NCBI GenBank assembly: GCA_016926315.1
Contig: JAFGOU010000053.1
Span: 1 to 13,913, forward strand
Direction: 5' to 3'
Length of the DNA stretch: 13,913 nt
Origin: Chitinispirillaceae bacterium
GTDB lineage: Bacteria > Fibrobacterota > Chitinivibrionia > Chitinivibrionales > Chitinispirillaceae
Numbering within the stretch: position 1 is the first letter of the stretch; each line of letters starts with the position of its first letter. The notes under the pieces are model-generated. The model was not told where the DNA came from, made no database searches, and saw nothing but the letters and a program-made list of their open reading frames with translations. Both the position numbers and the translations under genes were made by a program. This document shows positions 1-7,179 of this stretch, in pieces.

Positions 1-15
1 AAATTCAAACAATTC

Positions 16-45
16 CGCTCGTCCTGAGCTTGTCGAAGGAGAGCG
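16..45. repeat. REP-like palindromic hairpin
   Basis: An imperfect hairpin: CGCTC (16-20), one bulged G, TCCT (22-25), an 11-base loop (26-36), then AGGA (37-40) and GAGCG (41-45). That is nine base pairs with one bulge. The core TCCTGAGCTTGTCGAAGGA is one I remember as a recurrent intergenic repeat in many unrelated bacterial genomes; that is recall, not a search. It lies about 30 bases beyond the stop of the minus-strand gene at 74-877 and has no T-run, so it is not a standard intrinsic terminator. Confidence 0.55.
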
Positions 46-73
46 ACTGATGTCTTTTTAAGTGTTTGGTCAG

Positions 74-877
74 TCAAGTGGATACCCCTTTTGCTTTATT
101 CGTCCAGTTCGGGTTGCCAGTGCTGTTGTAGAGTGCCACGAGAGCCGGTGAATCCTGGCGCCGCAGGTTCCTCTGCACCGTCAGTACCGCGTTGTTGCTC
201 GTCACGCTCCCACCTGAATTGCTCACGACGCACGAAAATGCCGCGCCACTGTCGGTCATGGCCGCTGAGGCGATCGTGTAGCTGGTCGAGGTCGCACCGG
301 ATATGTTGCTCCCGTTTCGCCGCCACTGGTACGTCGGCGCGGGATTCCCGGTCGCAACAATGCTGAACGTCGCGCTCTGTCCTTCGGATACCGAAAGGCT
401 TGCCGGCTGGGTCGTGATCGAGGGCGGTGTGGACGGATTGTAGGTATACAGCTCATTGACGTCGCTCGCGCTTAGAGCACGGTTATAGATCCGGATATCG
501 TCCAACGCGCCGCCGTAGAACATGTTGTTGTCCCTGTTGTTCGCGGCGCCGATGAGCAGCGCACTCGCCGGATTATATCCGGAAAATGTCGCCGTCGAAC
601 TCGAAACCACGGTCCCGTTGGTTGCCTCGTTGAAATGAACGCAGTTCGAATATTTTCCGGTCGATTGCCACGTGGCTGGTGAAACGGTGCTGATGGTCCC
701 GTAGAGCGTTCCGCCATGATTGGCGCCCGAGGCGTCGCCGATGGTCGTGCCGCTCCCTTCACCAAGCTTTAAATGGGTCACCAGACCGCTGGTGATATCG
801 GCATATATTCCGTTTAACAACGCGCTTGCCAGTAAAACGGCAATCAGGGTCGCTACTCTACCCCTTTGCTGACTCAT
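74..877 (-). CDS. Secreted LamG / Ig-like surface protein, truncated and probably decayed
   Basis: Predicted exported protein of 267 residues with no catalytic motif. Residues 1-27 look like a type I signal peptide (basic start, hydrophobic 8-22, IYA before the likely cut). Residues 28-86 match the start of a LamG/concanavalin-like fold (GLVTHLKLGEGSGTTIGDAS) and residues 88-144 its end (ALDDIRIYNRALSASDVNEL), but the middle of the domain, normally some 80 residues, is missing. Residues 150-234 form an Ig-like domain (PSITTQPASLSVSEGQSATF, the Cys at 216 and a final NAVLTV). Residues 242-260 (DSPALVALYNSTGNPNWTN) match the N-cap of bacterial leucine-rich-repeat proteins, but the frame stops 7 residues later with no repeats. 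The start is backed by AAAGGA seven bases upstream and a promoter at 911-939. The likely reading is a remnant of a longer adhesin or carbohydrate-binding protein; expression is uncertain. Confidence 0.7.
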   Translation of the reverse strand: MSQQRGRVATLIAVLLASALLNGIYADITSGLVTHLKLGEGSGTTIGDASGANHGGTLYGTISTVSPATWQSTGKYSNCVHFNEATNGTVVSSSTATFSGYNPASALLIGAANNRDNNMFYGGALDDIRIYNRALSASDVNELYTYNPSTPPSITTQPASLSVSEGQSATFSIVATGNPAPTYQWRRNGSNISGATSTSYTIASAAMTDSGAAFSCVVSNSGGSVTSNNAVLTVQRNLRRQDSPALVALYNSTGNPNWTNKAKGVST

Positions 878-910
878 ACACTGGTCCTTTGTTGAAGTTT
901 CTGAACTCTT

Positions 911-939
911 AATTTATGGAGTAACGGTTACTTTATCAA
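911..939 (-). promoter_or_regulatory. Promoter with palindromic operator in the spacer, for the 74-877 gene
   Basis: On the minus strand TTGATA (934-939) and TAAATT (911-916) are 17 bases apart, a sigma70-type arrangement. The start codon follows about 35 bases downstream, with a Shine-Dalgarno AAAGGA between. The spacer holds a perfect palindrome, AGTAACGGTTACT (920-932, six-base arms around one base), a typical place for a repressor to block polymerase. The boxes and dyad are directly visible; the regulation is inferred. Confidence 0.45.
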
Positions 940-1052
940 GCCCTGCCATGGCCTTTGCCATACCCTGATCTGATATCAATAAACGTTCAAAAGCGGTTAT
1001 GTTCTGGAAGATAAAAATACCTTAGTACAAGATCACTGTCCCCTATTCCGGT

Positions 1053-1113
1053 GCTTCTTGCGACTGCAATCATCGATCTTTCGATACGATGCTATTCCCT
1101 GTCTGCAAGAAGC
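1053..1113. repeat. Inverted repeat with nested hairpin
   Basis: Perfect nine-base arms GCTTCTTGC (1053-1061) and GCAAGAAGC (1105-1113) flank 43 bases. Inside them a second dyad, CATCG (1071-1075) and CGATG (1087-1091), can form a nested hairpin. CTATTCCGGT just left of the structure and CTATCCGGT just right of it are near-identical in direct orientation. Function unknown; it could be a structured RNA or the remnant of a small mobile element. Confidence 0.4.
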
Positions 1114-1225
1114 GCTATCCGGTCAACCGATGGTAAGATAATGAACTATTATTTTGAATACAACACATTTGTTTTTTTGTGTCAGCGATGTCCGGTCTAC
1201 CCATTATCTGGCGAACGACAGAAGA

Positions 1226-1286
1226 CCCTCATCACCTTCCTTGTCCCATACCCCTTGCGCAACATGTTATGTAAAATTGCCCAAAA
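1226..1286 (+). repeat. Dispersed repeat, copy A (partner at 3476-3536)
   Basis: From 1231 this aligns without gaps to 3481-3536, about 44 of 56 positions identical. Shared blocks include CCTTCCTTGTCCC, CGCAACAT and ATTGCCC. Both copies point the same way and lie in intergenic DNA upstream of plus-strand genes. Most differences fall on the third position of one shared reading frame (see findings), so it could be a decayed coding fragment rather than a regulatory repeat. Confidence 0.55.
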
Positions 1287-1448
1287 TTCAATGGTTCCCG
1301 TGAGAACAGAACGGGACGTTTAACCCAAGTTCGACAGTAAAAAGTTATTTTGCATGAAAAAGTGGAGAATAGTGCATGGTATCGCCGCAGTCTCGGAGAT
1401 GCAGCAGATGAAACAGCGTCGCTCGTGAGGTGCTCATGACCGGACAGC

Positions 1449-1481
1449 CTGTGAACGGCCCGTAATAGGGTTGGTTCACGG
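1449..1481. other. Nested hairpin, candidate structured RNA
   Basis: GTGAAC (1451-1456) pairs with GTTCAC (1474-1479). Inside, CCC (1459-1461) pairs with GGG (1468-1470) across a six-base loop, separated by a small internal loop. The outer stem extends by a G-T wobble and a C-G pair. No long T-run follows, so it is not an intrinsic terminator. It belongs to no RNA family I can name. Confidence 0.3.
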
Positions 1482-1589
1482 CCGGGTTTGACTGGCGTTC
1501 GACCGGGCTTACACCGCAATCGTACCACAAATCGACGGTATTGAAAATCAAAACCGTGCTACGGTGAACAGAAACAGCGTGAAGAGGAG

Positions 1590-1610
1590 ACGCGGGAGAG
1601 GCACCCGCGT
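1590..1610. other. GC-rich 7-bp hairpin
   Basis: ACGCGGG (1590-1596), a seven-base loop, then CCCGCGT (1604-1610), a perfect stem. The next T-run begins about 17 bases later, too far for a standard intrinsic terminator. It could be the 3' end of a structured transcript covering about 1420-1610, or an operator. Confidence 0.3.
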
Positions 1611-1663
1611 GAATGGCAGGAACTCACTTTTTGGCATAATACTTAAGAAAAATTTAAAAAATG

Positions 1664-1693
1664 TTGATATATTACCTGATACTGCCTTATATT
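1664..1693 (+). promoter_or_regulatory. Predicted sigma70-type promoter for the C25-like gene
   Basis: TTGATA (1664-1669) and TATATT (1688-1693) with an 18-base spacer. An A/T-rich tract just upstream (1645-1663) resembles an UP element. Transcription would begin near 1700, giving a leader of about 90 bases that contains the palindrome at 1725-1742. Confidence 0.45.
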
Positions 1694-1719
1694 AGGTTTT
1701 AGGATACAACTGAATATTA

Positions 1720-1748
1720 GGGGTGCACTCTATATAGAGTGCCACACC
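1720..1748. promoter_or_regulatory. 18-bp perfect palindrome in the leader, candidate operator
   Basis: GCACTCTATATAGAGTGC (1725-1742) is a perfect palindrome. With one bulged base the symmetry extends to GGGGT on the left and ACACC on the right. It begins about 30 bases past the predicted -10 box of the gene at 1792, a plausible site for a dimeric repressor, or for a leader-RNA hairpin. The regulator is unknown. Confidence 0.45.
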
Positions 1749-1791
1749 TGTCTGTTACAAACAACACATCACCTCAGAGAGGGAGGGCGAT

Positions 1792-3405
1792 ATGGTTAAA
1801 AGGATTTTTGCTTTCAGTTTTCTTTGCGCGGTGTTTTCATTGACCCCAGTCGTAAGTGCGCAGGAGTCTCCCGATGCCCAAAGGGAAGCGGAACTACAAA
1901 GCCTGCGCGGCTTCACACTTGAGGATAAAGCGGAAATTGAAAGGCTGCATGCGCTTTATTTTGAGCAGAATCCGGTGACACCGCTGCAAAGAACCGCACA
2001 TTTTACGGCATATAAAGGCTTGCCTGAACCGCCGCCCTCCGCCGTTCCGACTCCCATTCGCCGGGTGTTGGTGATGGTCCTTGATAGTCTTTATTCGAAT
2101 ACAACGCTCAAACCGAAGATCGACCGTTATATCCAGGATATCGGCGGGGCGTACGGTTGCAAGGTCGAAGTGGAAGCGATCAGGGGCGGGACGCCGGTTC
2201 AGCTTAAGGACCTTATTAAGGGGTATTACACGAACGGCGGATTGAACGGGGTAATAATGATTGGCCAGTTCGCACCGGCGATGTTTTTTGATCCGGATAC
2301 GCGGTACGGCGGGTATTTCGCCTGTGACCTGTTTTATTCTGATCTTGACGGCACGTGGGGGGATGACGGCGGGGACGGAAGGTATGAAACGCATGTGGCC
2401 GGTTCAGGGGATAGGGCTCCGGAGGTTTTCCTGGGCAGGATCGATACGAAGACAATGGGGAGTTTTGGTAAAGAGGTCGATCTTATGGCCCGGTATTTTG
2501 ATAAAAATCATAATTATTGGGCGGGAAACATACCTCTTAAAAAATCCGCATACGTTCACATCGAGCCGGATTGGCAAAGCAGCACGAATTATGTGAGCAG
2601 CATATATGGAACGGCAAATACCGGTATTGTCAGGGGAACCGGAACCCGTGAATCGTGGTTGAATACCACGTTGAAAACCGATTACTCGTTCGTGCATTTA
2701 TGGTGCCATGCCGGTTGGTCCGCTCATTCGTTTCATACCGGAGGAAGCCTGAATTACACTACGATTTATAATGCAAAACCCGTACCCATTGGTTACGCGC
2801 ACGATGGCTGCCATGTGGCCGACTGGGTCGCGTGCACCAATCGCGGGTATGTGGTGGGCAGCTATGTGTATTCCGAGAGTCCGACCTCTCTGGTGGTTAT
2901 CAGCGGAACCAAAACAGGGCAGTGGCTCGGGCACAAAGGTCAACTGCTTTTTGACCTTATGGGCAAGAATTATTGCATAGGGCAGGCATATCTGGAATGG
3001 TTTACGCCGTATATAAACAATACACGGGATTGGGCCTATTTTGTATTATGGGATTACGGGTATTGCATCATAGGCGATCCGATGATTTCGATGATTTCCG
3101 TGATGAGGACGAATGTGGAAAAGACAACAGCACCGGCGTCAATTTCGGCCGATCGTCTGAAATGCACGAACAGCAGCTCCTATCGCACCCTGGCTCTTTC
3201 CTACGACCTGCCGCGATCCGCTTTCGTCACGTTAAAAATGTATAATGGTTCAGGAAAGGCCGTTAAAAGTGTTGTTAACGAATTTCAAAAGCAGGGTATT
3301 TATTCGGTAGCCGTTGCGACCGAAACGATGCCTGCGGGCATTTATATCGTTAAACTGCAGTCCGGCTCTTCCGCAATTTCCAAATTGACGCAAATTGTCA
3401 AATAG
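1792..3405 (+). CDS. Secreted gingipain-like (peptidase family C25) protease with type IX-style sorting tail
   Basis: Probable cysteine endopeptidase of the C25 (gingipain) family, 537 residues. Residues 1-23 form a signal peptide ending VSA before QE; residues 24-90 may be a short propeptide. Residues 90-160 resemble the first alpha/beta subdomain. Residues 178-218 carry the family's diagnostic stretch: FYSDLDGTWGDDGGDGRYET, an Asp-rich calcium-type loop, then PEVFLGRI. The catalytic dyad is probably His306 (LWCHAGW) and Cys340 (AHDGCHVADW). YCIIGDPMISM (424-434) corresponds to the conserved LGDP end of the catalytic domain. Residues 465-537 match a type A C-terminal sorting domain (LKMYNGSGKAV, then MPAGIYIVKLQSG), pointing to export through a type IX-like system. 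The GGGAGGG ahead of the ATG supports the start. It has its own promoter and no operon partner here. The substrate is unknown, and the dyad is assigned by motif only. Confidence 0.8.
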   Translation: MVKRIFAFSFLCAVFSLTPVVSAQESPDAQREAELQSLRGFTLEDKAEIERLHALYFEQNPVTPLQRTAHFTAYKGLPEPPPSAVPTPIRRVLVMVLDSLYSNTTLKPKIDRYIQDIGGAYGCKVEVEAIRGGTPVQLKDLIKGYYTNGGLNGVIMIGQFAPAMFFDPDTRYGGYFACDLFYSDLDGTWGDDGGDGRYETHVAGSGDRAPEVFLGRIDTKTMGSFGKEVDLMARYFDKNHNYWAGNIPLKKSAYVHIEPDWQSSTNYVSSIYGTANTGIVRGTGTRESWLNTTLKTDYSFVHLWCHAGWSAHSFHTGGSLNYTTIYNAKPVPIGYAHDGCHVADWVACTNRGYVVGSYVYSESPTSLVVISGTKTGQWLGHKGQLLFDLMGKNYCIGQAYLEWFTPYINNTRDWAYFVLWDYGYCIIGDPMISMISVMRTNVEKTTAPASISADRLKCTNSSSYRTLALSYDLPRSAFVTLKMYNGSGKAVKSVVNEFQKQGIYSVAVATETMPAGIYIVKLQSGSSAISKLTQIVK

Positions 3406-3589
3406 ACAGGTATTGTAATGGACGGGTGCAGCGCTGTGGAGTGAAAAATCTTCGCACTAATGGTGCGGCGCTGTGCCCTGATTTCCTTCCTTGTCCCTCC
3501 TCCCTTCCGCAACATATTTTATAAGATTGCCCTAAATGGCAGTGTTTTCGCGGATACGCCGTGGAGGCATATGCCTGTTTACTATGCTT
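3406..3589. other. Intergenic region between the protease and ffh
   Basis: Holds an imperfect 12-base direct repeat (TGCAGCGCTGTG at 3427-3438, TGCGGCGCTGTG at 3464-3475), a five-base-pair hairpin CGCAC/GTGCG (3453-3467) without a T-run, and copy B of the dispersed repeat. No intrinsic terminator for the protease gene and no strong ffh promoter is visible. Confidence 0.45.
3476..3536 (+). repeat. Dispersed repeat, copy B (partner at 1226-1286)
   Basis: About 79% identical over 56 ungapped bases (3481-3536 against 1231-1286). It ends 53 bases before the ffh start, so if transcribed from upstream it would lie in the ffh leader. It contains a -10-like TATAAG (3520-3525), but no -35 box at normal spacing. 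Confidence 0.55.
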
Positions 3590-4924
<1,335 letters not shown>

Positions 4925-4986
4925 AATTCGGTTCGGGAATCGAAGGGATAATACACTATTGTCAACCTTTTACACAGGAGTACCGA

Positions 4987-5337
4987 TTGTCAGTTAAAAT
5001 CCGATTGGCCCGGGTGGGCAGAAAGAAAGTCGCGTGTTATCGCGTCGTCGTTGCGGACAGCCGCATGAAACGGGATGGACGGTTCCTTGAGAATGTCGGC
5101 ACCTACAATCCTCAGGCGAACCCGAAACAGTTCCAGTTCAAACTGGAGCGTGTCGCGTACTGGCTCAAGCAGGGAGCGGAACCGTCCGAGACCGTGCTCA
5201 ACCTGCTCAGGCAGGACCGTGCATGGGAGAAGATTGAAGCGCTTGCCAAGGGCTTGCCGCTCGAATCCGCGGGTCTCGACCGTCTTCCTGAGCGGAAACG
5301 CAAAGCGAAGCCGAAACCCGAGAAGAAGAGCCCGTAA
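4987..5337 (+). CDS. rpsP: 30S ribosomal protein bS16, TTG start
   Basis: Small ribosomal subunit protein needed for 30S assembly. The N-terminal part is the bS16 signature: VKIRLARVGRKKVACYRVVV, then DSRMKRDGRFLENVGTYNP. The protein has 116 residues against about 80-90 in most bacteria; the excess is a C-terminal tail ending in a Lys/Arg/Pro-rich stretch (ERKRKAKPKPEKKSP), as seen in some lineages. The start is TTG, set by AGGAG at 4976-4980 six bases ahead; no ATG lies nearby in frame. The gene sits between ffh and rimM, its common position. The KH-domain gene khpA, which often follows rpsP, is absent: rimM begins 27 bases on. Confidence 0.96.
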   Translation: MSVKIRLARVGRKKVACYRVVVADSRMKRDGRFLENVGTYNPQANPKQFQFKLERVAYWLKQGAEPSETVLNLLRQDRAWEKIEALAKGLPLESAGLDRLPERKRKAKPKPEKKSP

Positions 5338-5364
5338 CGCTTCGACAGGCTTTCGTAAACGATC

Positions 5365-5892
5365 ATGGCAACGGAATGGATAGCGATCGGTATCGTGCGT
5401 CGGGCCGTCGGTCTCGACGGCAGGTGCGGTATTGAAGCATTCGGCAATACCGTTACCGCGCTTCAACCGCCCTGTACCGTGCGTATCGGCAGGGACATCG
5501 AAGGATCGCGAAGCGTGGTCGTCGAGGAGATCGATGCGCGGCCGGGCGGGTATCAGTGCCGGTTTGAGGGAATTGATGAGCGTACCCTGGCTGAACAACT
5601 TCGCGGATCGCTCATCTTCATAGAGAATGGCGCGCTCCCGGCGCTTGGCGCCAATGAGTTCTATCATTATGAGCTCAACGCCATGCAGGTGTTCGGCGAT
5701 GCAAGTGACCAACTGATCGGAACGGTTGTCGAGGTGCATAATTTGCCCTCGATGGACACCATCGAGGTGGCGCTTACAAAGGGGGGATCGGTGATGCTAC
5801 CCTTTTCGGCGCAGGCGATCGAGCGGATCGACACTGAAAAGAAGAGGATCACGGTGCACGAATCGTTCGTTGAAGAGTTGCTCGAATTATAG
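5365..5892 (+). CDS. rimM: Ribosome maturation factor RimM
   Basis: Assists late 30S maturation around the 16S 3' major (head) domain and interacts with uS19. It has 175 residues, the usual size. The N-terminal beta-barrel domain spans about 5-88 with IGIVRRAVGLDGRCGIEAF in place of the familiar G-x-hG-hxGE/x motif. The C-terminal PRC-barrel covers about 98-172 and includes NEFYHYELNAMQVF and LPFSAQAIERID. Sequence conservation is modest, so context (rpsP before, trmD after) carries part of the assignment. No good Shine-Dalgarno precedes the ATG, so translation may depend on coupling to rpsP, which ends 27 bases upstream. Confidence 0.9.
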   Translation: MATEWIAIGIVRRAVGLDGRCGIEAFGNTVTALQPPCTVRIGRDIEGSRSVVVEEIDARPGGYQCRFEGIDERTLAEQLRGSLIFIENGALPALGANEFYHYELNAMQVFGDASDQLIGTVVEVHNLPSMDTIEVALTKGGSVMLPFSAQAIERIDTEKKRITVHESFVEELLEL

Positions 5893-5911
5893 AATGTGAT
5901 GGATGGGTTTC

Positions 5912-6607
5912 ATGCTCTTTGATATACTGACGCTGTTCCCCGACATGTTTACCGGGGTGTTTAACGACAGCATTGTTAAACGGGCGCAGGAACGCGGGCT
6001 GGTATCGATCGAACTGCACAATATCCGCGATTTTTCCGCTGACCTGCGGCATAAGACCGTTGATGATTATCCTTACGGCGGGGACGCCGGCATGCTGCTC
6101 AAACCGGAACCGCTGGCGGCTGCCATCAAGGCGAGCAGGGAGCGGCATGCCGCGCTGCAACCGAAGGTGGTTTTCCTTTCACCGCAGGGAGAGCAGCTCG
6201 ATCATACGGTGGTGCAGTCGTTCCTCGGCGAACAGGCGTTGATCCTTTTATGCGGGCGGTACAAGGGAATCGATCAGCGTGTCCGGGAGCGGTACATCGA
6301 CCGGGAGATTTCAATCGGCGATTACGTGCTTTCCGGCGGTGAAGTTCCGGCGATGGCGCTGGTGGATGCGATAACGCGCCTCGTTCCCGGAGTGCTAAAC
6401 AGCCTCGAGAGCGCGGAAGCCGACTCTTTTTATAACGGGCTTCTGAGTTGTCCCCAGTATACCAGACCAGAGGTATTCGAGGGAATGAGGGTGCCGGAAA
6501 TATTGTTGAGCGGTCACCATGTCAATATAGAGGCATGGAAGCGGGAACAGGCAATGGCAATAACGAAAAAGGTAAGGCCGGATCTGCTTAAAAAAGTTAC
6601 CAGTTGA
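5912..6607 (+). CDS. trmD: tRNA (guanine-N1-)-methyltransferase TrmD
   Basis: SAM-dependent SPOUT enzyme that makes m1G37 in tRNAs reading CNN codons, preventing +1 frameshifts. 231 residues from the chosen ATG. The start [13 protein letters not shown] is the family's N-terminus; an in-frame ATG three codons earlier (5903) is possible, but GGATGGG at 5901-5907 fits 5912 better. Visible motifs: [11 protein letters not shown] (51-61), FLSPQGE (88-94), the trefoil-knot strands [10 protein letters not shown] (112-121) and [11 protein letters not shown] (134-144), the probable catalytic Asp171 in EADSF, and PQYTRPEVF (181-189). It follows rimM by 19 bases. Its stop codon lies inside the heptamer inverted repeat described separately. 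Confidence 0.96.
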   Translation: MLFDILTLFPDMFTGVFNDSIVKRAQERGLVSIELHNIRDFSADLRHKTVDDYPYGGDAGMLLKPEPLAAAIKASRERHAALQPKVVFLSPQGEQLDHTVVQSFLGEQALILLCGRYKGIDQRVRERYIDREISIGDYVLSGGEVPAMALVDAITRLVPGVLNSLESAEADSFYNGLLSCPQYTRPEVFEGMRVPEILLSGHHVNIEAWKREQAMAITKKVRPDLLKKVTS

Positions 6608-6681
6608 CAGTTTACCGTTGTCAGGAAGTCGGGTCTGTTAGGGCTTTTTTACTGTTAACTGGAAACTGTTAACTGTAAACT
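6601..6681. repeat. Heptamer inverted repeat overlapping the trmD stop
   Basis: Right half: four tandem seven-base units CTGTTAA, CTGGAAA, CTGTTAA, CTGTAAA (6652-6679). Left half: units in the opposite sense, CAGTTGA, CAGTTTA, CCGTTGT (6601-6621). The two halves are complementary at about 18 of 23 positions (6602-6624 against 6659-6681), giving a long imperfect hairpin with a 34-base loop. The trmD TGA (6605-6607) is part of the first unit. It resembles short heptamer repeats of bacterial intergenic DNA rather than a terminator. Confidence 0.55.
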
Positions 6682-6726
6682 AATAAAGAAAAATAGAAAA
6701 CAAACCAAATCCTACAGGAGGAATAA

Positions 6727-7071
6727 ATGAGCGAAATTATCAAGGCGGTTGAACGAAAGCATCTTGTCGACCGTAAGGTCGTCTGCACGCCGGGAGACAC
6801 CATCAACGTCTCACTAAAAATCAGGGAAGGAGACAAGGAACGGATACAGCAATTTCAGGGTACGGTTATCCAGACAAAGGGTTCCGGACTCGGAAAGACC
6901 GTGACCGTTCGAAAATCTTCAGGGAATATCTATGTCGAACGTGTTTTTCCGCTGCATTCTCCGCTGGTTTCCGAAATCAAGATAATCAAGCGAGGAAGAG
7001 TGCGCCGGGCGAAGCTGTTTTATCTGAGGAAAAGGACAGGAAAGGCTACCCGTATACAGGAGCAAAAATAG
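6727..7071 (+). CDS. rplS: 50S ribosomal protein bL19
   Basis: Large-subunit protein at the 30S-50S interface. At 114 residues it matches the usual length. Family hallmarks are visible: GDTINVSLKIREGDKERIQQ, FQGTVIQTKGSGLGKTVTVR, then VERVFPLHSPLVSEIKIIKR and the basic RVRRAKLFYLRKRTGKATRI end. A strong AGGAGG (6716-6721) lies five bases before the ATG, the best ribosome-binding site of the block, consistent with high expression. It follows trmD by 119 bases, most of which is the heptamer repeat and an A-rich leader, and an intrinsic terminator follows. Confidence 0.97.
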   Translation: MSEIIKAVERKHLVDRKVVCTPGDTINVSLKIREGDKERIQQFQGTVIQTKGSGLGKTVTVRKSSGNIYVERVFPLHSPLVSEIKIIKRGRVRRAKLFYLRKRTGKATRIQEQK

Positions 7072-7108
7072 TTCGCTCTTTTCAAACCTGCTTTACTACG
7101 GTATCATT

Positions 7109-7139
7109 AAAGGAAGACCGCGTTGTCTTCCTTTTTTTT
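7109..7139 (+). terminator. Intrinsic terminator after rplS
   Basis: AAAGGAAGAC (7109-7118), a six-base loop CGCGTT, and GTCTTCC followed by eight Ts (7125-7139): a ten-base-pair stem running into the T-run. It closes the ffh-rplS block. The reading frame of the next gene extends back into it (TTG at 7123), but that cannot be the true start. Confidence 0.9.
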
Positions 7140-7179
7140 AGCCTCGCCCGATGCATGGCGCCGGGGCCGTGGAGCAACC

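Larger units (their letters stand above)
878..1791. other. 914-base intergenic region without a credible gene
   Basis: No ORF here has a convincing protein family or ribosome-binding site. What it holds, left to right: the minus-strand promoter and operator (911-939), a large inverted repeat (1053-1113), one copy of a dispersed repeat (1226-1286), a pseudo-palindrome TCGTGAGGTGCTCATGA (1423-1439), a nested hairpin (1449-1481), a seven-base-pair GC-rich hairpin (1590-1610), an A/T-rich UP-like tract (1645-1663), and the promoter and palindrome of the C25-like gene (1664-1748). The density of dyads suggests one or more non-coding RNAs or remains of mobile DNA, but I cannot match any named riboswitch or RNA family. 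Confidence 0.5.

Noticed and set aside
1261..1277. Promoter inside the dispersed repeat (TTGTCC with TAAAAT or TATAAG)
   Set aside because: Box spacing is 23-25 bases in both copies, too long for a sigma70-type promoter.
1051..1323. Plus-strand 90-codon ORF
   Set aside because: No ribosome-binding site, no recognisable family, crosses the inverted repeat; its only similarity is to the dispersed repeat.
1232..1551. Two overlapping minus-strand ORFs
   Set aside because: No start signal or family match; they overlap the hairpin cluster and each other in different frames.
1590..1645. Intrinsic terminator from the GC-rich hairpin
   Set aside because: The T-run is about 17 bases from the stem instead of directly after it.
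4990..5739. Long minus-strand ORF opposite rpsP-rimM
   Set aside because: Antisense shadow of two certain genes; composition does not resemble a protein family.
7123..7179. TTG start at 7123 for the first cyclic-nucleotide-domain gene
   Set aside because: It lies inside the terminator stem; ATG 7180 has a proper ribosome-binding site and the upstream residues are not domain-like.
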